This document shows positions 63,067 through 64,000 of a DNA stretch of 64,000 bases, one piece after another. Position 1 is the first letter of the stretch; every line of letters begins with the position of its first letter. The notes under the pieces were generated by a model, which worked only from the letters and a program-made list of their open reading frames with translations, searched no databases and was not told the DNA's origin. This DNA is from Anaerocolumna aminovalerica (GTDB lineage: Bacteria; Bacillota; Clostridia; Lachnospirales; Lachnospiraceae). A program made the position numbers and the translations under genes. Location of the stretch: positions 62,001-126,000 of the forward strand of contig NZ_FOWD01000006.1 in NCBI RefSeq assembly GCF_900115365.1, read 5' to 3'.

Positions 63067-64000
63067 TTATCTGCTTCCCTTATCATAAGGTATACCTTCT
63101 GCTCTAGGTGCCTGTGATGATTTAGATGAAATAGTTAATATGACAAGGGTAGCAATATAAGGAATCATTTTATATACTTCATTGGATATTGGCAGTCCTT
63201 TTAAAAATGGAATTCCTGAATATGCTGACGCAAATGTCTTCATAATTCCAAAGAAAAATGCTGCAAATATAATCCTTTTTGTTCTCCACTGTCCAAAAAT
63301 TAATACCGCTAATGCCAAGAAACCATATCCGGCAACTGTTGCATTAAAGTTTGTAGATGTAGGTACTACGAATACCAAACCGCCAATTCCTGCTAATACA
63401 CCGGAGATAACAACACCGGCATAACGGATTTTATATACATTAATACCTACAGAATCGGCTGCTTGTGGATGCTCACCGCAGGAGCGTAATCTTAAACCAA
63501 ATCTGGTATGATTGATTACAATTTCAGCTGCAATGGCAATTCCAATGCCGATATAGGTAGTAATATAACAGTTTCTGAAAAGTAAAGGTCCTATTACAGG
63601 GATACTGCCTAATACCGGTACTTTGCTTATAAAGAAAGTATCTGTAAACTGAACCTGCTGTACAGTCTGAATCATTCTTGCGGTAAAGATTGCAAATGCA
63701 GGAGCAAACATATTCAGAGCAGTACCACTAATAGTCTGATCTGCTTTTAAGTTAATGGATGCAAATGCATGTAAGAGGGAGAAAATACCCCCTGTTAAAC
63801 CTGCTACTAAAACTGCTAAGATCAGCAGTAATTGGCCGCTCATCTTATCCTGCATAAAGTGGATGAAAAAGATACTGGTAAAAGCGCCCATGACCATAAT
63901 ACCTTCTAATGCAATATTAACTACACCGCTTCGTTCCGCAAACATTCCGCCTAGTGCTACAATTAGAAGAGGAATCGCAAAAAACATTGTTTGTTGTACT
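63067..64000 (-). CDS. ABC transporter permease for nucleosides (NupQ type), 5' end outside window
   Basis: At least 310 residues are visible and the frame stays open to the window edge (VQQTMFFAIPLLI), so the start lies outside. It has many hydrophobic helices and the block GGMFAERSGVVNIALEGIM, diagnostic for the BmpC/NupQ permeases of simple-sugar/nucleoside ABC importers. LRSCGEHPQAADSVGINVYKIRYAG is the EAA-like cytoplasmic loop that contacts the ATPase. The partner permease, ATPase and lipoprotein should lie just upstream, beyond the window. With pdp downstream, it likely imports purine or pyrimidine nucleosides. Confidence 0.88.
   Translation of the reverse strand, partial: VQQTMFFAIPLLIVALGGMFAERSGVVNIALEGIMVMGAFTSIFFIHFMQDKMSGQLLLILAVLVAGLTGGIFSLLHAFASINLKADQTISGTALNMFAPAFAIFTARMIQTVQQVQFTDTFFISKVPVLGSIPVIGPLLFRNCYITTYIGIGIAIAAEIVINHTRFGLRLRSCGEHPQAADSVGINVYKIRYAGVVISGVLAGIGGLVFVVPTSTNFNATVAGYGFLALAVLIFGQWRTKRIIFAAFFFGIMKTFASAYSGIPFLKGLPISNEVYKMIPYIATLVILTISSKSSQAPRAEGIPYDKGSR

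Overview
This is a chromosomal segment of an AT-rich, motile, Gram-positive anaerobe, most likely a Lachnospiraceae (Clostridia) relative. The evidence is gene content and order: uvrC-hprK-glk-murB-rapZ-whiA-HPr-like-dnaE-pfkA, WhiA, a CsrA-FliW flagellin switch, strong AGGAGG ribosome binding sites and short rho-independent terminators. No rRNA, tRNA, CRISPR array or complete insertion sequence is visible. Most genes lie on the minus strand.

Layout. 1-6.5 kb: the 5' part of sfsA, a small acidic membrane protein, a ZIP metal transporter, an ECF sigma/anti-sigma pair, a HAD phosphatase and an ABC exporter. 6.7-23.5 kb: a conserved housekeeping block read right to left: ftsH, uvrC, hprK, ROK glucokinase, murB, rapZ, whiA, a Crh-like HPr paralogue with Glu at position 15, a membrane-anchored polysaccharide deacetylase, dnaE and pfkA. 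24-28.4 kb: pyrG (plus strand, with a terminator in its leader), an LspA-type peptidase, a flavin reductase-like protein and a family 2 glycosyltransferase.

28.9-43 kb is a flagellin-glycosylation island. It holds a seven-gene legionaminic acid pathway (legB, legC, ptmE, legH, legI, legG, legF), a Maf-type flagellin glycosyltransferase next to hag, and an unusual trio: a glycosyltransferase/ATP-grasp fusion, a methyltransferase and a VioA-like aminotransferase. 43-55 kb is the late flagellar cluster (flgM, flgN, two flgK paralogues, flgL, fliW, csrA, flaG, fliD, fliS, a fliT-like gene, hag). It has three sigma-D-type promoters and a CsrA-site arrangement in the hag leader. 55-64 kb: lysA, a second type II topoisomerase pair (topoisomerase IV-like), pyrimidine-nucleoside phosphorylase and a nucleoside ABC permease cut by the window edge.

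The most notable observations are these: (i) an expanded 18-bp tandem repeat that inserts about 160 charged residues into the nuclease domain of UvrC; (ii) two copies of a 116-135 nt intergenic element that folds into several hairpins with compensatory changes; (iii) the glycosyltransferase/ATP-grasp fusion plus methyltransferase, which could add a methylated amino-acyl group to the flagellar sugar; (iv) a Crh-like protein in a clostridial whiA context; (v) several smaller intergenic repeat families, a repeated start-codon-adjacent motif, a candidate small RNA and decayed gene remnants around the glycosylation island.
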